Of a DNA stretch of 64,000 nt, positions 24,422 to 32,835 are shown piece by piece. The position numbers and the translations under genes were made by a program. This DNA comes from an uncultured Chitinophagaceae bacterium. GTDB taxonomy: Bacteria; Bacteroidota; Bacteroidia; Chitinophagales; Chitinophagaceae. How positions within the stretch are numbered: the first letter of the stretch is position 1; each line of letters opens with the position of its first letter. Where the stretch lies: NCBI GenBank assembly GCA_937958995.1, contig CALGAP010000005.1:248001-312000 (forward strand). The letters run 5' to 3'. Below the pieces are notes generated by a model that saw only the letters and a program-made list of their open reading frames with translations, was not told the origin of the DNA and searched no databases.

Positions 24422-26117
24422 GACAATTGGAGATCAGCTCGTTCAACATCAGTCCTAACGGCACCACAATCTCAACATCCAGTTGCATGGGCTGTATATG
24501 GCGAATGAGATTGATCTTTCCGGGACGGATATTATATGAATTAAACAGGTTTTCACAAAGCTTACCGATATATTCCTCCACCTGTATTCCTGTGAGGTCA
24601 TCTTCCTGGTAAAGATTTTGGTGAATGAGCGCCATAGAGTGTACGCGGTTGCGGCTTTCTTTCACTGCATCCAGCGCCTGCTCGTCTTTGATATAAGCAG
24701 TTTGCAGGCTGAGCAGACTTGATACCAGCTGCAGGTTATTTTTAACGCGGTGATGAATTTCTTTTAGCAGTATTTCTTTCTCGCGCAGTGATTTTTCAAT
24801 GATGAGGTTCTGTTTATTGAGCAACTCTTTTTTCTGCTTATTCGCCGAATAGGCTTTATAAGCTGTAACTGCCAGCCCAAGGAATAGTATGGAAGAAATA
24901 ATGAAGTAATTTCTCTCTCGTTTTCGTCTTCGTGCTTCCGCCAGCGTGCCCGCCCATTCGGCATTCAGCTTTTCGATCTCCTTTTCTTTCTCGGTAGTCT
25001 CATATACCGCTGTCATTTCATTGATCTGTCGAAGGTTTTCTTCATTTAATAGCCGCTCCGACAACTGTCCCGCGCTGTCCAGCGAAGCATAAGCCATAGC
25101 AAAATTGCCAAGACGCTTATAACAGTCAGCCAGTTCGGTATAGAAGCCATATTGCGATTGCGTGCGGCCGAGTGCTGTGGCCAGTTGCAGACCTTTCCTG
25201 AAAAATGGCAAAGCCCTGGCGGGTTCGTTTCGTTTAATATGCACAAGACCCAATGCCTGGTAAATCGTGAGCAGGCAATTGCGGCAACTGGTTTTCTGAG
25301 AAAGTGCTTCCGCTTCCAAAAGCAAAGCTCTTGCTTCAGCTAACCGGTTGAGTGAAATGAGCGCCTTTCCCATATTTCCTTTGGCGCCGGCAACATCCGC
25401 ATCGAGGTTTAGTTTAGCTGCCAGGTCTTGACATTTTTTTGCATAACTATGGGCGCTGTCGTACTGTTTCAGGCTGTGATACATACTGCCGATGTTCATG
25501 TATGTGTTTACCAGCCCCTGTTCGTCGTTCAACTCTTCTTTTAGCTCGATAGATTCACGGTAATATTTCACCGCATTTTCATAATCCTTTCTTTGCTTGT
25601 ACAGCAGCCCGATATTGTTCAGGCTTTTTGAGACATGGCTTTTATTGTTGGCTTTTCTTCTTAAGTCAAGCGCCTGCAAATGATAACGAAGTGATAGTTC
25701 ATACACGCCGCGGAGGTAATAAGCCAGTGCCATATCACTGAAAATATGTGCGCGCCGGTCGGGATGGTTCATAGCAATATGAATTGAATCGGCCTTGCGT
25801 AAAAAGTGGAAGCAGGAATCGAGATCGTTTTTGTAATCATAACAAACGCCGAGAAGTTGCAGCGCGGAGGCTATACGGAAAGAATCTTTGATGTCCCGGG
25901 CCAGCTCCAGCATCATCTGGCCGTATTGAATGCCCTTTGCCGGGTCAGCTTCCATATAGTGAGTGCCGAGATGTTGCAGGGCATCGATGCGAATAGTATC
26001 GACAGGAGCCGATTCAGCAAGTTCCGCCAGGGAGTCCACCCTATTCTCCTGGGCCGGCAGGTTCACGGACCAAAATAATAACAGCAGGAATGTCAGCAAC
26101 TTGATTTGCATGGCCAT
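24378..26117 (-). CDS. TPR-containing sensor histidine kinase, array copy 1, truncated by frameshift
   Basis: Signal peptide (VNLPAQ), a series of TPR repeats (about residues 30-350), a coiled-coil, one membrane helix (YFIISSILFLGLAVTAYKAY), then a HisKA_2-type dimerisation domain with LLKEIHHRVKNNLQLVSSLL (phospho-acceptor His) and the start of the HATPase domain (N-box LNELISNCLKYS). The frame then terminates with WRTGHHQNHF instead of the ATP-binding G-boxes; those are intact in the next frame (24170-24421). As sequenced it cannot bind ATP normally. The TPR domain would face the periplasm in this design. A sequencing error would restore a 648-residue kinase. Confidence 0.82.
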   Translation of the reverse strand: MAMQIKLLTFLLLLFWSVNLPAQENRVDSLAELAESAPVDTIRIDALQHLGTHYMEADPAKGIQYGQMMLELARDIKDSFRIASALQLLGVCYDYKNDLDSCFHFLRKADSIHIAMNHPDRRAHIFSDMALAYYLRGVYELSLRYHLQALDLRRKANNKSHVSKSLNNIGLLYKQRKDYENAVKYYRESIELKEELNDEQGLVNTYMNIGSMYHSLKQYDSAHSYAKKCQDLAAKLNLDADVAGAKGNMGKALISLNRLAEARALLLEAEALSQKTSCRNCLLTIYQALGLVHIKRNEPARALPFFRKGLQLATALGRTQSQYGFYTELADCYKRLGNFAMAYASLDSAGQLSERLLNEENLRQINEMTAVYETTEKEKEIEKLNAEWAGTLAEARRRKRERNYFIISSILFLGLAVTAYKAYSANKQKKELLNKQNLIIEKSLREKEILLKEIHHRVKNNLQLVSSLLSLQTAYIKDEQALDAVKESRNRVHSMALIHQNLYQEDDLTGIQVEEYIGKLCENLFNSYNIRPGKINLIRHIQPMQLDVEIVVPLGLMLNELISNCLKYSWRTGHHQNHF

Positions 26118-26194
26118 AGGAAAGGCATTCGCGCGTAATTTCCTACAGTTTTGGATGAGTTTTTTCGCCCATATGGGTGAAATCGGAGAGTAAG

Positions 26195-26818
26195 CTAACG
26201 TTGCATCAATTCTCTTGCGCGCACAATAGCCGTGGAATGGGAAGTAGCGTCCAGCTTCAGGTATGCGTTCCGTATATGCACTTTCACCGTATTGATGGTC
26301 ACGAAAAGTTCCTCGGCAATCTGGTTATTGGTTTTTCCCCGGTAAATCAGTTGCAGCACCTTAAACTCTCTGTCCGTCAGCGGTGTGCGCAGGTGTTTGT
26401 TGATCTTTTCAAAATTCAGCTCCGGCACCTGCCGGTTGCTGCGGTTCGCAAAATTAGAGATGGCAATCTCCAGCGAGGCCAGCAATGTCTGACCATTAAA
26501 AGGTTTTACTATATACCCGCTCGGCTCCACCACCTTAGCGCGCTGCAAAGTTTCCTTGTCGCTATACGATGTAAGGAAAAGAAATGGCAACTGGAAATTC
26601 TTATTGATAAAATCTGCTATCTGGATGCCGTCTATCGCACTGTCGAGATTGATATCAAGGATCACTGCATCGGGGGTATTGTTGCGAAGCTGATTAATCG
26701 CTTCTTCATCGTCATAGGCAATGCCCGACACCTTAAAGTCGGCATTATTGAGGTACATAGAAATATTTTCGGCTATAACCGGCTCGTCTTCGATGATCAG
26801 GACTTTAAGTTCGCTCAT
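26195..26818 (-). CDS. NarL/FixJ-type response regulator, array copy 2
   Basis: 207 residues with the same layout as copy 1: IIEDEP pocket, phospho-acceptor D55 (ILDINL), and a LuxR-type helix-turn-helix (LTDREFKVLQLIYRGKTNNQ, TINTVKVHIRNAYLKLDA). It overlaps the upstream kinase stop by 4 nt (ATGA) and is followed after 77 nt by the copy 1 kinase, so the four genes form one array kinase2-regulator2-kinase1-regulator1. The recognition helices of the two regulators are similar but not identical, so targets may overlap. Confidence 0.92.
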   Translation of the reverse strand: MSELKVLIIEDEPVIAENISMYLNNADFKVSGIAYDDEEAINQLRNNTPDAVILDINLDSAIDGIQIADFINKNFQLPFLFLTSYSDKETLQRAKVVEPSGYIVKPFNGQTLLASLEIAISNFANRSNRQVPELNFEKINKHLRTPLTDREFKVLQLIYRGKTNNQIAEELFVTINTVKVHIRNAYLKLDATSHSTAIVRARELMQR

Positions 26819-28887
26819 ACTAATTCGCTTATCCTTGTTAGTTCTGCTATTTTATATTTTGCTATCTGCATCTCCACGCAGGCGCCGTTATCGTTGTATA
26901 TGTTCAGCCGTGCCTTCAGCTTTTGCGCAAAGGCTTTTATTAGTTTTATACCAAAGCTCGTCTCGGGATGCACGCTGGCATCGGGCGGAAAACCATCGCC
27001 GTTATCGCGCACTTTCAAAACCAGGTTGTCGCCGTTTTTTTTCAGGGTCACTGATATTTCACCTTGCTCTTTATCGCGAAATGCGTATTTGAGCGAGTTC
27101 GTGATCAGTTCATTCAGTATTAAACCAATCGGAATCACGGTGTCCACATCCAGGTTCAGATCATCGATATCCGTTTTCAAATGAACCGACTTCGGTTTGA
27201 TATTGTATGAATGAAAGAGTCCCTGTGCCAGTGTTTCGATATAATGCTGCACCCTGATACCTTTGATGTTGCCCTCGTTGTACAGGTTCTGGTGAATCAG
27301 CGCCATGCTTTGCACACGGTTTCTCCCCTCTTTCACCGCTTCCGCGGCCTGGTCGTGCTTAATGGTTAACGCCTGCAGATCGAGCAGGCTGGAGATCACC
27401 TGCAGGTTATTTTTCACCCGGTGATGAATTTCCTTCATCAACACCTGCATATCTTCGGCCTGCCTGAGAATGATGGCATTTTTTCTGCGTTGTTTGCGGT
27501 AGAGATAAAAAATAATACCGCCCAACACCAGCATAGCGGTGACGGCCATGAGCAACAATAATCGAAGGTTACGTTCACTTCTCAGCCTGTCTTTTTGCTG
27601 CGTGATATCATTGCTCATTACCTGGCGCAACTTTTTCTCCGCTTCATTTTCCTGCGACAGCACCTCCCGCAACTGCGTTTCCTTCTGCAAAATGGAATCC
27701 TTCAGAATATTTTCTTTTTCAAGATTGGCTCTCAGTTCAGCTTCACGAAGTAGTTGAAGTTGCTTTAGTTTATTTTCATTGTTTAAAAATCGAATTTCGT
27801 CGGCCGAGCGCTCGGTTTTTAACACGGTCTCCAGGTTGCCGAGACGAATTACATTTTCGCCCGTATATAACTCCGACACCATATCGGTGTACTTGCGCGA
27901 ATATTGATAGGCAAGGTTCAGGTCGCCGCGTTCGAAGTAGGAATCGGAGATATTGCTGAAAATAAGGGCGTACAGTTCGGGAAACTGGTTGATATCGGCC
28001 TGTTTCAGAGCGGCATCGTAATGTTCCTTTGCCCTGGTATCGTAGTTCATGGCCAGGTAGTAATTTCCTGCCAGCACATTGTAGCGAACGACAAGATTCA
28101 CGTTTGTACCATGCACATCGAGCCTCGACAATTCTCTAATTACTGCATAGGCTGCTGGCATTTTTTTTAATCGCACTAATGCTGCACCACGGTTGAGGCG
28201 GCATAGCTCGACATCGGATTGTTTGTGCTGTTTTTGTGCGAACTGCAGGGCCTGTGTGGCAAACACAAGCGAAGAATCAAACTGATGCTGACGGTAGTAA
28301 ATGCTGCTTAGAATTTCAAGTGTATATAACATGCCCTGCTCATCACCCAACTGTCGCTTCAGATCGAGCGATTTGCGGAAGGCGCTGGCGCCTGACCTGA
28401 AATTCTGGAACGCATTGTAGAAAAGACCCAGTATTTCGAGTGCTTCTATTTCTTTGTCGGTAAAATTGTTTTCCGCCATTAGTTCCACCGCATGCGAATA
28501 ATGCTGCATGCCCTGCCGGTAGTTGCCGCGACAATATTGCGCCTTGGCCATTTCCAGCGCGCCATTAGTCATTTCACGGGTATCATTCAACCTGAGAAAT
28601 GCGTCGAAAGAGCGGCTGTACCAGGCAAAGGAACGGTGAAATTCGCCGAGTTTTCGCAACAGTAGCCCACCTGCAACGGGTCCGTGCAACGTGAAGTTCG
28701 AATAAAGATGAGGGGGATGTCTCACCCGAAGGGGCGAATTACGTTCGGATATCCGTGTAATCCAAAAATCCTGGATAAATCCCCAATAATTCCAATAAAT
28801 TTCCTCAATTTGTAACCCCGTTTTCCGTATCCGCATCCGGAATCGGCGATTGAGGTTAAGTCCTGACTTAGAACATCTTGATATCAC
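26815..28887 (-). CDS. TPR-containing sensor histidine kinase, array copy 2, N-terminus apparently lost
   Basis: From about 28690 leftward the protein is a TPR kinase like copy 1: TPRs, a coiled-coil, a membrane helix (LLLMAVTAMLVLGGIIFYLY), MKEIHHRVKNNLQVISSLLD with the phospho-acceptor His, N-box LNELITNSLKYAF, and G-boxes DNGDGFPPD and SFGIKL. Residues encoded by 28700-28887 look non-coding: they have no signal peptide, no TPR, and translate an aatcc/ggatt-rich dispersed repeat that runs up to dnaG. Copy 1 has a signal peptide and roughly 80-100 more TPR residues. The gene has thus probably lost its 5' end, and the true start, if any, is an internal codon. The kinase core is intact. Confidence 0.75.
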   Translation of the reverse strand: MISRCSKSGLNLNRRFRMRIRKTGLQIEEIYWNYWGFIQDFWITRISERNSPLRVRHPPHLYSNFTLHGPVAGGLLLRKLGEFHRSFAWYSRSFDAFLRLNDTREMTNGALEMAKAQYCRGNYRQGMQHYSHAVELMAENNFTDKEIEALEILGLFYNAFQNFRSGASAFRKSLDLKRQLGDEQGMLYTLEILSSIYYRQHQFDSSLVFATQALQFAQKQHKQSDVELCRLNRGAALVRLKKMPAAYAVIRELSRLDVHGTNVNLVVRYNVLAGNYYLAMNYDTRAKEHYDAALKQADINQFPELYALIFSNISDSYFERGDLNLAYQYSRKYTDMVSELYTGENVIRLGNLETVLKTERSADEIRFLNNENKLKQLQLLREAELRANLEKENILKDSILQKETQLREVLSQENEAEKKLRQVMSNDITQQKDRLRSERNLRLLLLMAVTAMLVLGGIIFYLYRKQRRKNAIILRQAEDMQVLMKEIHHRVKNNLQVISSLLDLQALTIKHDQAAEAVKEGRNRVQSMALIHQNLYNEGNIKGIRVQHYIETLAQGLFHSYNIKPKSVHLKTDIDDLNLDVDTVIPIGLILNELITNSLKYAFRDKEQGEISVTLKKNGDNLVLKVRDNGDGFPPDASVHPETSFGIKLIKAFAQKLKARLNIYNDNGACVEMQIAKYKIAELTRISELV
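28700..28877. repeat. ggatt/aatcc-rich dispersed repeat between dnaG and the truncated kinase
   Basis: Minus-strand text includes GGATTTATCCAGGATTTTTG followed by GATTACACGGATATCC, the pattern seen again at 5031-5070, 18837-18930 and 32520-32600. No coding signal of its own. Confidence 0.5.
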
Positions 28888-30815
28888 AACAGACCATACA
28901 GCAGATCCAGAGCCGTATCGACATCATCGATATCATCGGCAGTTTTGTGAAGTTGAAGAAGCGAGGGGTCAACTACCTGGGACTATGTCCTTTTCATAAT
29001 GAAAAGACACCCTCCTTTACGGTATCGCCCACCAAAGAAATCTACAAATGTTTTGGGTGCGGTCGCAGTGGGAATTCCATCGGCTTCCTGATGGAGCATG
29101 AGAAGTATTCTTATGTGGAGGCGCTTCGCTGGCTGGCCGCGCGGTACAATGTGGAAATCGAAGAGACGGAGGTAAGCCCGGAAGTAAGGCAGCAGCAGCA
29201 GGTGGCCGATAGCCTGTATATCATCAACCAGTTTGCGCAACAGTATTTTTCCAAAAATCTATTTGATACAGACGAAGGGCAGGATATCGCCCTCACTTAT
29301 CTGAAAGAGCGCGGATTCAGGGAAGAGATCATCAAAAAATTTCAACTTGGTTATTGCCTGCAGGAACGCGACGCCTTTGCACAAACAGCGATTGCCGCGA
29401 AATATAACCCTGAATACCTGCAGAAAACAGGACTGGTCGTTTTGCGCGACGAACGGTATATCGACAATTACCGCGGCCGCATCATTTTCCCCGTTCATAA
29501 CCATACCGGTAAGGTGATTGGTTTTGGCGCGCGAATTATTGGGAAAAACGACCGTGCTCCAAAGTATATCAATACGCCGGAGAACGAACTATACATCAAG
29601 AGTAGAATTCTGTATGGCTCCTATTTTGCGCGGCAGGCCATTGATAAGAATGATGAATGCCTGCTGGTGGAAGGTTATACCGATGTGATCTCGCTGCACC
29701 AGGCAGGTATTGAAAACGTTGTGGCGTCGGGCGGCACTTCGCTTACACCCGATCAGCTGAGACTGATTAAGAAATATACTTCCAATTTAACCATCATTTA
29801 CGATGGCGATGCGGCCGGTGTAAAAGCTGCACTACGTGGATTGGACCTGGCTTTGGAAGAAGGCTTGAATGTAAAACTGGTGCTGATACCCGATAATGAA
29901 GACCCGGATAGTTACGTGAACAAGGTGGGCGCGTTGAAATTCCAGGAATTCATAAAAGAGAATAAAAAAGATTTCATTCTTTTCCAGTTGGAAGTATCCC
30001 TGAAAGATGCGGGCAATGATACCAACCGCAAAGCTGCCGTGGTGAACCAGGTGGCGGAAACGATTTCCAGGATCAATAAGCTGGAAGATTTTACCAGGCA
30101 GCAAGACTATATCAAAAAATGCGCAGAAATTCTTCGCATCGAAGAAAGTGGTTTACATGCCCTGGTCAATAAATTCATCCAGGAAAAGATTTCCAAAGAA
30201 GCGCAGAAATCTGCCAGGACCGCACCTGCGGAGACGCCCGCCTATTTCCAGGAACAGGCGAAACAGGGTATGGAAGAGGATACGCTCACGTTGCTGAACA
30301 AAGACGAACTGCAGGAGCGCGGCATCGTGCGCTGCCTGTTGGAATTCGGCACCAAACCCTGGGATGAAACGCAGACCGTGGCCGACATCGTTTTTAGTGA
30401 GCTGGACCAGGAAATGATCGACAACAAAGAACTGGTTAGAATTATAGAAATTTATAAAGACTGGTACCAGCAAGGCCTCGAACCCGGACCAAAGAATTTT
30501 CTATACCACGAAGACCAGGAATTGGGAAGACTGGTGCTGTCTGTAATGGATTTCCCATATGAATTAAGTCCCAACTGGAGTGAGCATTACGATGGAAAAA
30601 TTCTTACCCGTGAAGATTTGTATCGCGAAGAAGTCTCGAGCACGCTCAACTACCTGAAGCTTCGCAAGATCAAGCGGCTGATTGAAATGAACCAAAAAGA
30701 CCTCGAAAAACCTCACACTCCCGAAGAACAACTGGTGCTTATTCAAACGCACCAACATTTGAAGCAAATGGAGACCGAGCTGACAAAGCGGCTTGGAACT
30801 GTTATTTTAAAATAG
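28878..30815 (+). CDS. dnaG: DNA primase
   Basis: Synthesises RNA primers at the replication fork. The N-terminal CHC2 zinc-binding domain is visible (GLCPFHNEKTPSFTV, then YKCFGCGRSG), followed by the catalytic core with TOPRIM motifs LLVEGYTDVISLHQAG and IIYDGDAAGVKAA and the acidic PDNEDPDSYV. The remaining C-terminal ~200 residues would be the helicase-binding domain. The start is a TTG at 28878: MISQQTIQQI fits the usual DnaG N-terminus and no ATG lies nearby upstream. The gene is divergent from, and slightly overlaps, the doubtful 5' end of the kinase ORF. Usual length for the phylum (645 residues). Confidence 0.95.
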   Translation: MISQQTIQQIQSRIDIIDIIGSFVKLKKRGVNYLGLCPFHNEKTPSFTVSPTKEIYKCFGCGRSGNSIGFLMEHEKYSYVEALRWLAARYNVEIEETEVSPEVRQQQQVADSLYIINQFAQQYFSKNLFDTDEGQDIALTYLKERGFREEIIKKFQLGYCLQERDAFAQTAIAAKYNPEYLQKTGLVVLRDERYIDNYRGRIIFPVHNHTGKVIGFGARIIGKNDRAPKYINTPENELYIKSRILYGSYFARQAIDKNDECLLVEGYTDVISLHQAGIENVVASGGTSLTPDQLRLIKKYTSNLTIIYDGDAAGVKAALRGLDLALEEGLNVKLVLIPDNEDPDSYVNKVGALKFQEFIKENKKDFILFQLEVSLKDAGNDTNRKAAVVNQVAETISRINKLEDFTRQQDYIKKCAEILRIEESGLHALVNKFIQEKISKEAQKSARTAPAETPAYFQEQAKQGMEEDTLTLLNKDELQERGIVRCLLEFGTKPWDETQTVADIVFSELDQEMIDNKELVRIIEIYKDWYQQGLEPGPKNFLYHEDQELGRLVLSVMDFPYELSPNWSEHYDGKILTREDLYREEVSSTLNYLKLRKIKRLIEMNQKDLEKPHTPEEQLVLIQTHQHLKQMETELTKRLGTVILK

Positions 30816-30831
30816 CTGACCGGGATTCCAA

Positions 30832-30945
30832 AACTTCGGTCTGAATATCGGTGCCCTTAAAATCGGCGCCCGCTTTTCACAGGTATTCGCGCACAAAATC
30901 AGGCTGGCTGGTGCGCGCTTTTATCTCGAAGTTGATGTATTGCAT
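30832..30945 (-). pseudogene. Relic of a CYTH / class IV adenylate cyclase-like protein (N-terminal fragment)
   Basis: From an ATG at 30945 the minus strand reads MQYINFEIKARTSQPDFV, continues to REYL, hits an in-frame TGA, and then continues as KAGADFKGTDIQTE. This is the characteristic N-terminus of CYTH/CyaB-like phosphohydrolases (the EIKAR motif and later GADFKGTD). The rest of the domain is absent: the sequence runs into the end of dnaG. Both a nonsense codon and a large 3' deletion are present, so it is a real relic. It is followed by no terminator of its own. Confidence 0.65.
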
Positions 30946-30951
30946 AACTGC

Positions 30952-30977
30952 AAAATAAAACCCCGAACGGATCGGGG
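30952..30977 (-). terminator. Rho-independent terminator of the DUF3052 gene
   Basis: 6-bp GC stem CCCCGA (30961-30966) with TCGGGG (30972-30977), 5-nt loop. On the minus strand it is followed by TTTTATTTTG. It lies 70 nt past the stop of the gene at 31047-31493. Confidence 0.75.
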
Positions 30978-31046
30978 CTTATATAATTTTATCAGTTCCC
31001 GCCTGTACGGGAATCAAGTAACTGACGCTCATTAACTGCTCAGAAA

Positions 31047-31493
31047 TTAGTCGGCCATAACGGCTGCCACGCGTTTGCGCGAGAGAGCGCTGCGGCCATT
31101 GCCGGGCTTTGCGCATTTGCAGAAACGCATAGCGGTCCAGACATGGTCGAGCGTAACCTCACCGGCTTCTTCATAACCGGCGGTGCGCACGCAATCCCAA
31201 CTGCAATCCCTGTTCAGATCGGTAACGATCTTGGAAGAACTTTTCGGAAATGCGATCCAGAATTTCCCTTCATCCCTTAAAGCCGGCAATACTTCCCTGA
31301 GGATGCCTGACAATTGCGACTCGTTAACTGCGAACACCAAAGCAAAATCAATTTTGCGCGACTTCAGCAATGGAGTTACATTTTTTGCAAACGAGAGTTT
31401 CACAAATTGTTTCTCAATAGAGGAGGGTAGCCCCTGGATGAGTATGTTCTTTTCGTCCCGGAGCTGTAACTTTTCCAACAAATTTTGCGACAT
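31047..31493 (-). CDS. DUF3052-like protein
   Basis: 148 residues. LLEKLQLRDEKNILIQGLPS at the N-terminus and FWIAFPKSSSKIVTDLNRD followed by a WDCVR segment match the DUF3052 pattern (a small Rossmann-like fold). The C-terminal 30 residues are basic and Cys/Arg-rich (RFCKCAKPGNGRSALSRKR) and may be a tail that varies between species. No catalytic motif. Monocistronic with its own terminator. Function unknown. Confidence 0.75.
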   Translation of the reverse strand: MSQNLLEKLQLRDEKNILIQGLPSSIEKQFVKLSFAKNVTPLLKSRKIDFALVFAVNESQLSGILREVLPALRDEGKFWIAFPKSSSKIVTDLNRDCSWDCVRTAGYEEAGEVTLDHVWTAMRFCKCAKPGNGRSALSRKRVAAVMAD

Positions 31494-31612
31494 GCCTGAG
31501 AGGTTTAATTATAGCGTTAGGGTTATCAAAGACGGGATTGCAAAGGTAGGTAAATACGGCTACGAGACCTAAAAATTTGCAAAGAAAATCCCCCTATCGG
31601 GCTATTTTACAC

Positions 31613-31648
31613 AAAAAAGGCGCTGATAATTGAAAATTATCAAGCGCC
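31613..31648 (-). terminator. Strong rho-independent terminator of the M48 gene
   Basis: Long stem: GGCGC (31619-31623) with GCGCC (31644-31648), plus an inner TGATAATT/AATTATCA pairing around a short loop. On the minus strand it is followed by TTTTTT. It lies about 40 nt beyond the M48 stop. Confidence 0.85.
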
Positions 31649-31687
31649 ACAATATATTGAAGTTATTTAATAACTAACCGTCTTCAA

Positions 31688-32500
31688 TTAATTAGAAGCC
31701 ACTGGTTTGTAATGCTTCAGTGCTTCAGGCATCATTTCTCTCAGCCTTTGAATACGGGTGTTTTCCGAGGGGTGTGTGCTCAGGAATTCGGGAGTGCCTC
31801 CCCCGCCGGCCTGCTGCATGCGTTCCCACAGCGGAATTGCTTCCTGCGGGTTATAGCCGGCCATGGCTGAGAAGATCAGGCCCAGTTTGTCGGCTTCCAG
31901 TTCCTGCTTACGCGAAAATGGCAGCAAAGCGCCTACCTGGCTACCGATGCCATAGGCTGTTAACAACAAGTTTTGTGCGGCCGGGCTCTTGTTGGCTACA
32001 GCCACTGAAAGCGCTTGTCCGCCCAATTGCTGCAGCGAAGCCTGGCTCATGCGCTCGTTGCCGTGCTTGGCCAGCGCGTGAGCAATCTCATGCCCTACCA
32101 CCACGGCCAGCGCTGCCTCATTTTGGGTAATCGGCAAAAGCCCGGTGTACACTACAATTTTGCCACCCGGCATACACCATGCATTCACTTCCCTGGAATC
32201 TACCAGGTTGTATTCCCATTTATAATTGGCCAGTTCGGCCGATACTGTAGGATTATTGGCGTAATACTGATTAATGGCCGCTACGAGACGCTGACCTACA
32301 CGGCGCACCATTTCGGCGTCTTTGCTTCCACTGGGACTAACCACCCTGTTTTCCGACAGGAATTGTCGGTATTGTTGATCGGCCATTGACATCAGGTCAG
32401 ATTCGCTGAATAGCGAAAGCTGGTTTCTGCCAGTGATCGGGTTTTGACTGCAAGCCACGATCATGATTGCAATGCTGGCTGCTGCGAGTATTTTTTTCAT
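31688..32500 (-). CDS. M48 family metallopeptidase lipoprotein
   Basis: Zinc metallopeptidase of the BepA/LoiP type, acting in the periplasm or at the outer membrane on misfolded envelope proteins. The start at 32500 gives MKKILAAASIAIMIVAC, a lipoprotein signal with the lipid-anchored Cys near residue 17; the in-frame extension upstream to 32740 lies in repeat-rich non-coding DNA and was rejected. Zinc motif HEIAH (H137, E138, H141) and a downstream ELEADKLG third-ligand Glu are present, and SQNPITGRNQLSL is the usual post-signal motif of this family. It has its own strong terminator. Confidence 0.9.
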   Translation of the reverse strand: MKKILAAASIAIMIVACSQNPITGRNQLSLFSESDLMSMADQQYRQFLSENRVVSPSGSKDAEMVRRVGQRLVAAINQYYANNPTVSAELANYKWEYNLVDSREVNAWCMPGGKIVVYTGLLPITQNEAALAVVVGHEIAHALAKHGNERMSQASLQQLGGQALSVAVANKSPAAQNLLLTAYGIGSQVGALLPFSRKQELEADKLGLIFSAMAGYNPQEAIPLWERMQQAGGGGTPEFLSTHPSENTRIQRLREMMPEALKHYKPVASN

Positions 32501-32835
32501 CACAGAAAATTTTATGAGCATAGATTCAAGGATTATACCACGGGTTTGACGGATTTTTTGGATGATTGGATGGCACGGATAAGGATCGCAAATTTGAAAT
32601 GGATTGAGCGAATTTGCGCGGATATTTTCTTTAACGCAAGTTCGCACATTAATGTTTATAATGCATAAATCGGCCCAATCTCCGTAAAAATCAACGAGAA
32701 CAGCTAAAAAATCTGTGAAAAAAAATCTCCCTGACTGCATAGAAGAAAGCAGCTAACTCACGGGCCCTCAATAGGTGTAATCCTTTAATCCGAGCTAAAT
32801 CCGGGTTTCCTTTTCCTGCAAAAAATCTAAAATTC
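32501..32835. other. Intergenic region dominated by a degenerate ggatt/aatcc repeat
   Basis: 335 bp with no convincing gene. Around 32520-32600 the plus strand has repeated GGATT and CACGGAT words (GGATTTTTTGGATGATTGG, GCACGGATAAGG); around 32780-32810 there are complementary AATCC words (TAATCCTTTAATCCGAGC). It resembles the segments at 5031-5070 and 28740-28860. The M48 promoter must lie within its left end, but no clear TAnnTTTG box was found. Confidence 0.45.

Noticed and set aside
26177..27184. 335-residue plus-strand ORF opposite the regulator2/kinase2 genes
   Set aside because: Antisense to two well-supported coding regions; Cys- and Phe-rich translation without domains.
32501..32740. 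N-terminal extension of the M48 gene
   Set aside because: Translates repeat-rich non-coding DNA; the start at 32500 gives a proper lipoprotein signal.
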